This document shows, in pieces, positions 11,122 to 22,208 of a stretch of 64,000 bases of DNA. The translations under genes and the position numbers were made by a program. This DNA comes from Amylostereum areolatum (Eukaryota; Basidiomycota; Agaricomycetes; Russulales; Stereaceae). Under the pieces are notes generated by a model. That model ran no database searches, was not told where the DNA came from, and saw nothing but the letters and a program-made list of their open reading frames with translations. The stretch is taken from assembly GCA_012932865.1 (NCBI GenBank), contig SAXG01000002.1, positions 1-64,000 of the forward strand, given 5' to 3'. Numbering within the stretch: the stretch's first letter is position 1; each line of letters opens with the position of its first letter.

Positions 11122-13498
11122 CTGCTGTACCTGCTGCAGAGGCACCGACGGCGAGCGCTCATGCGCCGACGGCGTCCGCGTCGTCCCCACCTCCGTCTCT
11201 AACTGTTCGATCTCCGCCACAAGTCGCTTGTTCTCGATCTTGAGCTGCTGCAACTCGAACTGCCAGCTGCTGCCCTGCCCGGTCTCCATCTCCCGAAACA
11301 CGTTCCCCGCCCCTCCCGGGCGCAACGCCTTGGGCGCCGCGTGCGACGGCGGGCGGAGCTCGCACACGATGGGCGTGTGCGCGGGCGCGTCGCGCGGGGG
11401 CGGGTAGAACGCGATGCACGTGTCCGCGGTCGCGCCCGTTTTGGTGAGCAGAGGGAGGCGGACGCGCTCGGGCGCGTCGACGGTGCGCGCGGCCATGCGC
11501 TTCAAGGCGGCGTTGAGCGCGCCGCGGGCGCGCGGATTGTCCGGGACGAATTCGCCCACGGGCGTTCCGACGGCGTCGACCGATGTCCATCCCAGCAAAT
11601 CCTTGATGCCAGTCCCGACCGAGAGGATGGTGCCGGCGGCGCTGACCATGCCCCACACCTCCGTCTCGTACTGGGCCGGTGCCTGCGGGATGGCGTGCCA
11701 CGGGAGGAACGGCATCGAGCGCGCGCGCGCGGAGAGGATGATCGCCTTGCGGCCCTTCCCGGGCTCGATGTGCAGCCTGCCGCGGCATTCGAGCCACAGA
11801 TACCCGCCCGATTGGGTGCGGGCGCGGAAGAGGAGGTTGACGGGGCGGGGGGAGCCGTGCGCGGGGGCGAAGGCGGGCGCGGGGAGATGGGCGCCCTCGG
11901 AGTCCGCGGAGGGCGCGTCGGTTTGGGAGGTGGGGATGGAGGATTCCTTGAGCTCGCGGGTGAGGGGCACGATGTCGGAGGGGTGGCAGTAATCCGTGAG
12001 GGACTTTCCGATGAGCGCGTCGGGCGCGTAGCCGAGCACGCGGGTGACGGCGGGGGCGATGTAGAGGAAGGAGCCCTTGAGGGAGAGGACGAGGACGAAG
12101 TCGGTGGTGGCTTTGAGGAGGAGCATGCTCAGGGGCTGGTTGCCCTCGTACCAGTCTTGGAGGGAGTCCGGGGCGAGGCTCGCTGTCGCGGGGGCGATGG
12201 AGGACACGAAAGAGGCATCGGAGAGCATCTCCTGCAGCTCTTGGGAGACGGTGAGAGAGTAGGCTTTGTTGCGACGGTCGCGGGAGGAAAGGCCGGCGGT
12301 GGGACCGGGAAGGGTCAATTTGCTGCTGTAGTCGACCATGTACGAGCCGTCGCGGAGCTTGTCGACGATCGCGTTGGGCTGGACGGAGAGATCGACCTGG
12401 AAGCCGACATGGTAGGCGACGTGGTCGGCCTCGCTCGGGTGGTTGGATACGCCGCCGAAGATGGGGATAACGGTCACGAGGTTGAGGAACGCGGTACCAT
12501 CCTTGCGAAAGTTGATAATGCTCGCCTGACACTCCTTATCGGCGCTGAGACTCTTGCGGAGGTGGGCGACAGCGTTCGCGGTGTCGTGCGGTCTAGCCTC
12601 ACCCTTCGTAACACGGCCGTCCGGGCTCTGGAGGAAACGACAGTTGCGACCGAGGACCTCGCGCTCCTCGTATCCGGTGAGGCGGTAGAAGGTGGGCGAG
12701 GCGTAGACGATCGGGCTGTCGTATCGACGGACGTCGACGACGCAGAAGGAACAGGACATGTCGACGGGACCCAGCACGATTTTGGGGTTCGGCCTGGTCG
12801 ATACACGGGCGAGGATGGAGAGGATGTCGAATCCTGAGGTGGAATAAAGACCGAGAGGGGAGGCAAGGGACAGCGAGGTGGTATTCCACGCGAATGGGGG
12901 GTATGCTGGAGGGGACGCCTGTGAGCCGGTCTCCGGTTGGGAGTTCGAGGGCGCGGGTCCGGAGGGAGGAACGAAGGAGGCGGGCACAAGATGGGACGCG
13001 CTCGCGCTCGAGCTCGAGGACGGTGCCAAGGCGTGCGCCTGGGGCGAGGCCAACGCCCCGGCGTTATTCCAGCCGTGCTCTACCTGCCCGTGCGATGGCC
13101 AACTAAAACGCAGGAGATGTGAACATCGAGACGCGATTCGAAACCAAGTGGAAAACGTACGAAGGGTCCTGGTGTTTTGGGAGGTAGCTAGGGTTGGAGT
13201 ACCACGAGTTGGGACCGGGGACGGCGCCGGGAGTCGAGATGAGACCGGCGGGGAGGACCTCTGCGCCCCCGCCTGGTGCGAGGGTGGGTGGACCGCCGAA
13301 AACAAAGCTGGGGACATGAAAGGAGAAAGGACGATGGTGGTGATGTCCGTGGGCGTAGGGGTTGGGATCGACGGGGACTGGGGCAGGATAAGCGGCCGAG
13401 GGGTCGAATAGGTGAGAGGGGTAGTCGGCGGGGGCGGGAGCGGGAGCGGAAGGCGGTTGAGCGGGGCGGTCTGCTTGGAGGTAACGCTCGAAGGGCAT
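10912..13498 (-). CDS. wc-1: White Collar-1 type blue-light photoreceptor (LOV-PAS-PAS, no zinc finger)
   Basis: A flavin-binding blue-light sensor that normally pairs with WC-2 to drive light-induced transcription. I start it at MPFERYLQADRP (13498). A first exon of about 111 codons is spliced (donor GTACGT near 13166, acceptor TTTTAG near 13105) to give DPSWPSHGQ. The LOV domain (about 12760-12420) has the photoactive cysteine in GRNCRFLQSPDG and the flanking FYRLTGY. Two more PAS domains follow (about 12110-11900, SFLYIAPAVTRVLGYAP; and about 11680-11490, GTILSVGTGIKDLLGW). A short coiled coil (FELQQLKIENKRLVAEIEQ, about 11260-11200) precedes a polyglutamine run encoded by CTG/TTG repeats on the plus strand (11067-11140) and a second Q-run near the end. 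There is no GATA-type finger, as known for basidiomycete WC-1 proteins, so DNA binding would come from the WC-2 partner. About 840 residues. Confidence 0.92.
11064..11140 (-). repeat. CAG/CAA trinucleotide repeat coding polyglutamine in WC-1
   Basis: A run of CTG and TTG triplets on the plus strand codes about 18-20 Gln near the WC-1 C-terminus, plus a shorter run at 10970-10988. Such tracts often vary in length between strains. Confidence 0.85.
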
Positions 13499-13710
13499 GG
13501 CTGCTCGTCGAGGAGGACGATGAGGACGAGGGCTTGCGGGACAACGTGGTCGATGGTATACGAAGATCGAGTCCAAAAGCAAAAAGTGAATGGCGGATTC
13601 AATCCCCTACAGGAAACAGGAGCTCGGCTCGGCTGATGCCTGACAGCTCCCGACATTGGCAGCTTACCATGCCGTCATGCATCTAGCCTTTCCTGGTCGA
13701 CATCGCCGCT

Positions 13711-13813
13711 CCAATCGCATCCGATCCACCTCGTTCCACCAATCACAGCCGACCAATCACGGCAACCATCCAATCACACCAACCGGCCAATGGAATCACT
13801 GCACCCAGCCAAT
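13711..13813 (-). promoter_or_regulatory. array of six CCAAT boxes upstream of WC-1
   Basis: CCAAT occurs at 13711, 13739, 13753, 13770, 13787 and 13809 on the plus strand, with gaps of 28, 14, 17, 17 and 22 bp. Four copies are followed by CAC, CGC or CAA, giving CCAATCAC-like words. The array ends about 210 bp upstream of the WC-1 start and lies far from the next gene's start, so it most likely belongs to the WC-1 promoter. CCAAT is the site of the Hap2/3/5 (NF-Y) complex. Function is inferred. Confidence 0.6.
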
Positions 13814-14157
13814 CAAATCCCGGCACGGGGTTCAGCCAAGGTTCCAGCAAGGTTCAGCAAATGCATGTCATCGATTCATAAGCGTCCGCTAGCTACAGTA
13901 CGACGTGCGCGGACAATTTCTACCCTACGAAACACGATATAGTTCAATCTCTGCCCCGTTTCCCCTAGCCATCGTTCACGGATAAAAACGATGTAGTGAA
14001 TAATAGGGCATGGCTTCCCTCGGCGAAAAAAAATGGAAGAAGGAAAGAACGAGCGAAAGTCCTTACGCACACGCACACACACCATCATCCTGCGGTAGCA
14101 ATCATCATCACATCGCGTCCTCAGAGACGTCCTCAAGCTATCGATACATGCCATAAT
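13814..14157. other. intergenic between WC-1 promoter and RPL10 3' end
   Basis: About 340 bp that should hold the RPL10 3' UTR and the distal WC-1 promoter. It contains a short ACACGCACACACACC run at 14068-14083. No gene. Confidence 0.4.
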
Positions 14158-14995
14158 TTACGCCCGCAGCTGAGCACGGAGGTTCGCCTCCAGGTTGCCC
14201 CGCGGACGAATGTATTGCACATAAGCTCCATCCCTGCCAGATTCACACGCATTAGTTCCAGAAACACGCACCCGTAGGTATAAAAGGGGAAAGGGACGCA
14301 CTGCAACACGCGCTTCTCCTCCTTCAACTTCAAGTAGTCCTCCCGGTTGACGTTCGTGAAGCCCCACTTGCGTGAGACGATGATCTTCTGGCGACCCGGG
14401 AACTTGTACCGTGCGCGGCGGAGCGCCTCCTGCACGACGGGGGCGTGCTGGTCCTTGCAACGGATCGACAGGATGATTTGTCCAATGTCAACACGCGCAA
14501 CCGTGCCGTACGGCTTGCCCCACGCGCCACGCATACCGGTCTGAAGACTATACGTGCACTCACACGTTAGCGGATGCAATAGACATGGGGGACAGAGGAC
14601 GTGCCGATCAGCGCCGGCGCAGGACAACATCTTGTTGATGCGGAGAACGTGGAAGGGGTGCACGCGCACGCGCAAATGGAAGGTGTCCTTGCCCGACGTC
14701 TTCGTCACGTATTTGTTGGCACAGATACGGGCCGCCTCGAGCGCCTCGGATGAAAGCTGTTCGTACTCGTCCGACACGAGATGGACGCAGTAAGGGAAGT
14801 CATCGACCGACGCGCGCTTACGACCGAGGTCGAAAATGCGGATCTAAGCAAAAAGGCATTCCAGTCAGCCAGGATGACGGGACGAGTGATGGGCGGTCAG
14901 CGCACCTTGGAGTCGGGGACACCACGGTTGTACCTTGACTTGGGGTACGGCTTGTTCTTGCAGTAGCGGTAGCAGCGGAAGGGACGGCGACCCAT
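14158..14995 (-). CDS. RPL10: 60S ribosomal protein uL16 (RPL10)
   Basis: The large-subunit protein that completes the 60S P-site region and is the last joined during cytoplasmic maturation. Start [20 protein letters not shown] at 14995. Then [112 protein letters not shown] and the end [12 protein letters not shown]. Introns lie at about 14846-14905, 14550-14625 and 14236-14302. Length (about 214 aa) and the conserved P-site loop region fit the family. Frames are intact. Its start faces that of the zinc dehydrogenase gene across a 423-bp divergent promoter. Confidence 0.96.
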
Positions 14996-15418
14996 GTCTT
15001 CTGGTTCTGCGAGAAGCAAAAGTGATCAGTCAGCGCCTTTTTCAGAGACGTTATCCGGCCATCCAACACGCCATCCACCCCTCCCACGACGGCAAATTCG
15101 CACCAGCAGCATCACGATGGGGCAGGCAACGCACGGACGAGCGGCAGGGATACTCACTTTGGTGGGTAAGTGGGGGGAAAGTGGGTTAGCTGCGACGAGG
15201 AGGCCGCTTTTGAGGGAAGCTCGCAACGGGAGATGACAAACGACGAGGGATGAATAAGGCGTGGGAGAACGGCGCCGTCCGCCGGAGTCCGGACCCACGT
15301 GGGTCGACCGATCCGGATCTCCGTGCCTTGGCTTCGGGAATCGTTGCTCGTCGAGGAGGTGCGTGACGGTGAAGCCGATGGGCACGAGAACGACGAGAGC
15401 GTGTTGCAGTCAACCACG
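14996..15418. promoter_or_regulatory. divergent promoter between RPL10 and zinc alcohol dehydrogenase
   Basis: A 423-bp region between two outward-facing genes. It must hold the RPL10 5' UTR and both core promoters. I see no TATA box on either side and no repeat. Confidence 0.5.
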
Positions 15419-17067
15419 ATGAGCGACCTACCCGACACACAGACCGTCGTACGCTGGTACCCTCCCGCCCGCGACATCCGCGTCGAAGCCGTTCCCGTCC
15501 CCCGGTAAGTAAGCATGCGCTGACTGCTTACTACGTACCCTTTCGCTCCCGACTCGACTCGATTCTGACTCTTGAGCTTGCGTTTGTATGACTGTGAAGC
15601 ATTGAACACCCGGACGACGCCATCATAAAGATCCAGGTGCGTCTTTGTCATGGTTGGCTGCGCTGTCGTGCTCATGGATCCGGTGCAGCTGGCGGGGTTA
15701 TGTGGGAGCGATTTGCACGTCTATCGGGGACATGAGGATGTTTACGAGCCGTGCGTCCACGCCCCCCGTTGTTCTCGCTTCGTGCTCTCACCGTCAGTTC
15801 TCAGGCATGTATGTGGCCACGAGCTCATCGGCCATGTCGTCGCGCTCGGGTCCTCCTTCAGCGCAGACGCCCCCGCCTCGCGCCCCGCCCTCTACGGCAC
15901 CCTCAAACTCGGCGATCGCGTCGTCGCGCCCTTCACCGTCTCCTGCGGCGAATGCGAGTACGTCTCCCATTTATTCACGACGCATCCCGCGCACCCCATC
16001 TAACACCATCTCCAAGATTTTGTCGCCTCGGCTTGACCGCGCGCTGCGTCTCCTCTCTCCTCATCGGCACGCCCACCGTGCCCGGCGGCCAGGCGCAATA
16101 CGCGCGCATACCCCACGCAGGCGGCACACTCTTCATCCTGCCCGCGCTCCCCGACATCCCGGACCCCGCGTTGTTGCTCCTCGCGGATATCCTCCCCACA
16201 GGCCTCTTCGTCGCCGTCCAAGCATTGTCCCATCCGAAGATCGCGCCCGTCCTCAGCGGCCGCGCGTGGCCTGGAAGCGCTTCTGCGGCTCTGGATGGAT
16301 ATTTCAGGGATGAGGGTGCGGCGCAGGTGGAGATTCGGGAGGAGGAGAGGGTGTTGATGGTTGGCGTTGTCGGACTGGGTCCGGTGGGATTGGTGGGCTT
16401 CCTTCGTGTGTCTGTGAGACTCGAGAAGCTCATATGGATCGATGCTGGCTAGTGCGCGACGCTGGCCCTACTCGACCTTCTGGGGGCGACGGGCATCCAA
16501 GCACGCGTCGTCGCGATCGATCCGAACGCCGCGCGTCGGGACAAGATGGCGGCCGTTTTCAAGACCGTCGCGGCGCATGAACCGGTCGTGTCGAAGATCG
16601 AGTTCGCTGTTGCGGATATCGAGGAAGGGAAGGACATCGTGAAGGGCTGGGGACGGGGCGGATGTCATGCCGTGCTCGAGGTGCGCCTCTCTACACGCAT
16701 GTGTGGGCGCATATATGCTCATCCCTTGGCATAGGTCGTAGGCAACCCCTCAGCTCTGACCCTTAGCCTCGCCCTCCTCGCTCCCACCGGTGTCCTCTCC
16801 TCCTGCGGCGTTCATCAAGCCCCCGCGGTCCCCTTCACAGGACGCGAGCTCTACAACCACAACGCCACGCTCGAGTTCGGCCGCTGCAGCGTACGCGCCG
16901 TGTTTCCCGCGGCGCTTCGCCTGTTATTGAAACGACGGGACGTGCTGGGTGTTGTGGGCGAGGGCGGGGTGGTGGAGAGGGTGGTGCCGATGAGCAAGGC
17001 TGTGGAGGCGTACGAGAAATTTGAAAGGGGAGAGTGGGGCAAGGTCGTGTTTGACCCGTGGGCATGA
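15419..17067 (+). CDS. zinc-dependent medium-chain alcohol/polyol dehydrogenase
   Basis: An NAD(P)-dependent oxidoreductase of the zinc MDR superfamily. Start MSDLPDTQTVVRWYPPARDI. Catalytic zinc region LAGLCGSDLHVYRGHED and, across an intron, HVCGHELIGHVVALG. Structural zinc cysteines CGECEFCRLGLTARC are completed by splicing at about 15957-16016. The Rossmann motif GVVGLGPVGL is joined by splicing (about 16391-16450) to CATLALLDLLGA, then VVAIDPNAARRDKM. The end is FERGEWGKVVFDPWA. There are about six introns. An insert with DEGAAQVEIREEERV lies just before the Rossmann motif. The substrate cannot be read from sequence; sorbitol, threonine and secondary-alcohol dehydrogenases share this layout. 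All metal ligands seem present. Confidence 0.85.
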
Positions 17068-17195
17068 TTTTCAACAAGGTGAGTGTGGACGGTCCACGGA
17101 CAGTAAAGTGTCTCTGAACGTATGCTCCATGTCTAGGATTAAATAAACAAATGTAACATCTAGATGGATGGAAGGGGATGCGAAACTGAGGAGAT

Positions 17196-18174
17196 TCAGT
17201 TCACTGGGCCCAATAGCGAGTCTACGAACGCTGCGAACGAATCGGCGACCTCGTCCGGCGGATCGACGCCAGCCCTGCTCTCCGAGCCCGGTCTATACTT
17301 ACCAGTCCTCACTGTAGTCCCCGAAGGTGTATTAGCCTCCATTCATGATGGAAGAATGGAAGAAAGCAGCTCACCAAGCACGCGCCATAGCCCGAGCTCT
17401 TTCGCGCCCCCGCCAAGATCGCTCTCCACGTCGTCCCCGATGATCGCGATTTTCCCATTGTTGTCTGCGTCGGGGAGAGAAAGACTGTCGATGACGGCCT
17501 GGAAGAACGCGCGGGAAGGCTTGCCGACGACGTGCGCGGTGGTGCGGCTCGCGCTCTCCAGGGCGGAGATGAAGGGTCCCGGACCCAGGGAAAGGCGAGC
17601 ATCGGCATCCTGGAGAGTCAGCGAGCGGTGGGTCGCGATCAACGGGACCGGACGACCGATTTGGGGGGATGACTGGTGGTGCTCGGAGGCGAGGATGCGG
17701 AAGGCGGCGTTGAGCGTGGAGTAGTCGAGTTGGGCGGGCGCGAAGGCGAGCACGACGGCGTCGTACGGCGTGTCCGGGTCGAGTGGTTCGCCTTGGGAAG
17801 TGGTCTCGGGCTGCAGCTCTTCGCGCGCGGAGTCGGACGCGATGATGTAGGGTCTAAGGGAATTCGGGGTGCCGTCGGGGACGGGGCCTACGCAGAACGA
17901 TTGCTTACCTCTTGATAGCGTGCGCGTCGAGCACGCGGCGTATGGCGCCGATGCTGGTCCATAGCTCTTCAGGCTTGACGTTGAATCCGATGGCGGCGAG
18001 AGAGGTGTGAAGGGAGGCGGTGGATTGCTTGCTCGTGTTGCTGCAGAAACGAAATGGGATCTGGGACGCGCGGAGGCGGGCAAGGGCATGCACGGCGGCG
18101 GGTGTGGGCGTGGTTCCGACGTGGAGGGTGCCGGAGAGATCGATGAGGAGGGCGCGGATCGGGGGGCGGGTCAT
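17196..18174 (-). CDS. HAD-superfamily phosphatase, HDHD2-like
   Basis: A haloacid dehalogenase-type hydrolase of the HDHD2/LHPP group. Start MTRPPIRALLIDLSGTLHVG. The motif I nucleophile Asp is present in DLSGT; the second Asp of the usual DxD pair is Ser, as in animal HDHD2. Motif II FRFCSNTSKQS, the cap, then LGPGPFISALE, the motif III Lys in HVVGKPSRAFF and motif IV IAIIGDDVESDLGGGAKELG. Splicing near 17310-17375 joins LWRVL to VRTGKYRPGSE, and the protein ends FVDSLLGPVN. Introns also lie near 17860-17905. About 285 aa, close to the animal proteins. The physiological substrate is unknown. It is convergent with the zinc dehydrogenase and divergent from the xylosidase gene. Confidence 0.88.
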
Positions 18175-18919
18175 GGTCGATGTCGAAGGGTTGGCGGAGA
18201 CGACGATGAAGGCGGGAAGGCGGGCGGGCGGGATGACGTCAGCGGCGGGATCGGCCTGGCTGGTCCTGACTGGTCGTTCTATATTTCCGTTGAATCCGTT
18301 CTTCTCTCACAACCCATTCCTTTCGCCTTCGACGTCTGACCTCTGCCCATGCGGAATGGTTCCTCCTCGCTCTAACATTGAACCTCGAGAATCCGCTTGT
18401 CTGTGTCTGCTGATCGGCCTTGAGCCTGTCTCAGATCTGGCTCGGTGGCAGAGAACTGAACTAAGCTGTCGTCACTGCTAGGTCATTGTTCGCACCGGGA
18501 ACCTCGGTCAACAACTCGACTTCTCAAATCGTCTACCCCCGTGACGACGCTGGCCTTGAACGCTGAACGCGGTGGCTGCGTCGATCATGTCCGCCTCGCC
18601 GTGTACAACGTGCGCCATAGAGTTGTCTGGTCACGGTCGTCCTTCCCGTCCTGAACGCGCGTTCGCCACCTTCCATCTCTCGTCGCGTGGCCTTCCTTGT
18701 CTGGTCATACTCCGAGGACATCTTCCTTCCAATCCAAATTCCCCACACAGCCCAGCCCCGAAACACGTCTACACCTGACATCCTCCGTTCAGCCAGCGGC
18801 CCGCCCAAGTTCGCATGTTTTCCGTTGTATATCCGGCCCTCAATGGCATCCCTGGAGCTGGGTACCCTAGTTCAATAAATAACCTCGGACACTCATGGGT
18901 CGAGAAAGACGTGTCAGAC
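18175..18919. promoter_or_regulatory. divergent promoter between HDHD2-like gene and GH3 xylosidase
   Basis: A 745-bp region between two outward-facing genes. A TATA-like AATAAATAA lies at 18874-18882, about 40 bp before the xylosidase ATG, and a CCAAT word lies near 18730. Open frames here are chance ones. Confidence 0.45.
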
Positions 18920-21389
18920 ATGACCCCTTTATCCCTCAAGTCTGTCCTCACCGTTGCCCTAGCCTCCCACTCTGCCCTCTCATTAGGCTCCTTTCCCGAC
19001 TGTGCCAATGGCCCTCTCAACTCTAATCTGGTCTGCGATCCCACGGCGAATTACGTGGACAGGGCCTCCGCCCTCGTCGCAAACTTCACCACCGAGGAGC
19101 TCGTCGCGAACACCGTCAACGGATCCCCAGGCGTTCCCCGTCTCGGCCTCCCTCCTTACCAGTGGTGGAGCGAAGCTCTGGTGCGTCGTATTCCACTCTA
19201 GCCTGTACTTTGTATATTCACATCTAGCCTTGATAGCATGGCGTGGCCAGCAGCCCTGGCGTGACCTTCGCCCCCGCAGGAGAAAACTTTAGTTTCGCAA
19301 CATCCTTCCCCCAACCCATCACCATCGGCGCTGCCTTCGACGATGACCTCGTGAACGCCATCGCCGCCGTCATCAGCACCGAGGCCCGTGCGTTCAACAA
19401 CGCGGGCCGGTCCGGCGTCGACTTCTTCACGCCCAACATCAACCCGTTCAAGGACCCTCGATGGGGTCGTGGCCAGGAGACGCCTGGCGAAGACCCGTTC
19501 CACATCGCGCGATACGTCTACCAACTTATCACCGGCCTCCAGGGCGGTCTCGGGCCCGATCCTTACTACAAAATCGTCGCCGACTGCAAGCACTTCGCGG
19601 GGTACGACCTCGAGGACTGGCACGGGAACGATCGCTTCGGGTTCAACGCGGTTATCACCACGCAGGACCTCGCCGAGTTCTACACGCCCTCGTTCCAGAG
19701 CTGCGTGCGCGACGCCAAGGTTGGCTCCGTTATGTGCAGTTACAACGCGGTCAACGGCGTGCCGTCCTGCGCCAGCCCGTTCTTGCTCCAGGATATCCTT
19801 CGCGATTTCTACGGGTTGGAGGGTTGGATCACTTCCGACTGTGACGCTGTGGGGAACGTGTTCGACCCCCATCATTATACGACGACGCTGACCAACGCGT
19901 CGGCGGTCTCCTTGAAGGCGGGCACGGACGTCGATTGTGGAACAACGTATTCTGAAACCCTCCAGGACGCGATCGACCAGAACCTCGTCAGTGAAGACGA
20001 CGTCAAGCAGTCCTTGACGAGGTTGTACGGCTCGCTCGTAAGGTATGTGGTCTCGCTGTCTGCCTACTTCTTCGGGTGGAAATGCTGACCGTACGTGCGT
20101 TTAGGACGGGCTACTTTGACGATCCTGCGCAGCAACCCTACCGACAGCTCGGATGGAGCGACATCAACACGGAGCAAGCACAGCAGCTCGCACTGACCGT
20201 CGCCAACGAAGGCATCGTCCTCCTGAAAAATGACGGTCTACTTCCTTTATCCAGTCACGTAAAGAACGTCGTGCTCGTGGGCCCGTGGGCCAACGCCACC
20301 ACACAGATGCAAGGCAACTACGCCGGCATCGCGCCTTTCCTCGTTAGCCCCCTGCAGGCGTTCCAGGACGCAGGCTTCCAAGTCTCATTCTTCAACGGCA
20401 CCGCGATCAACAGCACCGACACGAGCGGATTCGCGGCGGCCGTGAGCGCTGCGAAGAGCGCGGACCTCATCGTGTTCGCCGGCGGAATTGACAACACGAT
20501 CGAGGCGGAGAGCATGGATCGGGATGACATTACGTGGCCGGGAAATCAGCTCGATCTTGTGGGACAGTTGGCGGATGTTGGGAAACCATTTGTGGTTTTG
20601 CAGATGGGCGGCGGACAGGTCGACTCGTCTTCGATCAAGGACAACGCGAAGGTATATTTCCTCTGTACGTTCTTTGTTCGCGAATGCTCATTCGCGCCAC
20701 AGGTAAACGCACTCATTTGGGGAGGGTACCCAGGCCAGAGTGGCGGCACCGCGCTCGTGAACATCATCACAGGGAAGGTAGCCCCCTCCGGACGTCTGCC
20801 CACGACGCAGTACCCCGCCGCGTATGTCGACGCGATCCCGATGACGGACATGAACCTCCGACCGAGCAACTCCTCTCCCGGCCGCACGTACAAATGGTAC
20901 ACGGGCACCCCCGTCTTCGAGTTCGGATCCGGGTTGCACTACACCACCTTCGAGCTCTCCTGGACGAATGACCGCACGCCCCCGCCGTCTTTCGACATCC
21001 AGCGCCTCACGCGCGCGGCCAACGCGTCGAGCGTCGCACACGTGGATCTCGCGCCGTTCTTCACTTTCAGCGTGGACGTCAAGAACGCGGGCAAGGTGCA
21101 GTCGGACTACGTCGCGCTGCTGTTTGCGAACACGACGGCGGGGCCACAGCCGGCGCCGCTGAAGGAGCTGGTGGGGTATGGGCGGGTGAAGGGGGTCGAA
21201 CCCGGGAAGACGGCGACGGCGAAGCTGGAGGTGACGTTGGGGTCGATTGCGAGGGTGGACGAGAAGGGGAACAGGGTGTTGTATCCTGGGAAGTATAGCG
21301 TTTGGGTGGACACGACGGGTGAGATTTTGCGCGAGTTCGAGTTGACGGGGAGCAGCGAGCAGATCTTGGGATTCCCTCAGGCTAGCTGA
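18920..21389 (+). CDS. secreted GH3 beta-xylosidase
   Basis: A glycoside hydrolase family 3 enzyme that removes xylose from xylo-oligosaccharides, typical of plant-wall-degrading fungi. I choose ATG 18920 because it begins a signal peptide (MTPLSLKSVLTVALASHSAL); an upstream in-frame ATG at 18815 would bury it. The mature N-terminus has SFPDCANGPL, CDPTANYVDRASALV and PPYQWWSEAL/HGVA across an intron. The TIM-barrel part has FFTPNINPFKDPRWGRGQE and GEDP, DCKHFAGYDLEDW, SVMCSYNAVNG and the nucleophile Asp in GWITSDCDAV (codon 19837-19839). The second domain starts at NEGIVLLKND, and a fibronectin-III-like domain closes it (VDVKNAGKVQSDYV). Introns at about 19181-19238, 20042-20104 and 20652-20702. 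Several N-x-S/T sites fit secretion. About 765 aa, complete. Confidence 0.95.
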
Positions 21390-22208
21390 TGGGCACTATT
21401 TTGAAGTTGCGGGACGAAAAATGCATCATGGTGTCCTTCATACTGAGGTTATCCTTCGTCGGTGAGGAACAATGCTCCCTGGTCAAACACAGCACATCAA
21501 ATAAAAAGAAAGATGGCCTTCAAGCTCGGATGTTATCTGGACGGTCGGGAAAGGAAAGTGACCGTGGCTACAAAGTACTTACAAATACAAGTATCAATAC
21601 TATCAGGACGTCAGAAGATGCAGGATGAAAAAAAATAGAGCACCGTGACGACAGCCCAAGAGCGGTCTGAGCAAGCCTCACCGACACAATGTCGGCAGCC
21701 GCATACTCCCAAGGACGCGATCCCGCTTCCCAACACGCAATTAACCCCCGCCGATAGCTCCTCGTACGCCGCCTGGCTGAAGCGACGTGTGCTCAAACAA
21801 AGCCCGTGCAAGTCCAGGTCTCTTGGTCCCTGCCGACACGATGTTTGAGCACCCAGGGGAGTGTGCCGGACTCGGGAAGACGCGCTCCGAGTCTCTTCAC
21901 AGACGGTGTCTGTGCGGATCGGCGCGATAGGGCGTGCGGAGGGTGGTGTGGGCAACAAGACCACGCCCGGGTGTTTGTTCGAGGAGGATGTAACAAAGAC
22001 CTGGACATTCTGTCTGGAAATGCGGGGAGCGACACGTCGCGACTCAGAGAATCGCGATCACGTTCACCAAACACAATCGACGTGCATCGAGCACTAGATC
22101 GACCGCGTCCATCCCCCAGACCGGCGATGATGGAGATACTCAGAGTATCAAGATCACCGACGCATCCGAAATCCTCAGACCATGCTCGCAAAGGTAGATG
22201 CATCATGC
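21390..22208. other. gene-free stretch downstream of the xylosidase
   Basis: No recognisable coding region. Short inverted words exist, for example GTGCTCAAACA at 21788-21798 against TGTTTGAGCAC at 21842-21852. The xylosidase 3' UTR lies at the left edge. Confidence 0.4.

Noticed and set aside
11341..12837. A 498-codon open frame on the plus strand opposite WC-1
   Set aside because: It is fully antisense to the LOV and PAS domains, consists of Gly/Arg/Val/Glu without a domain, and arises from GC-rich codon use in WC-1.
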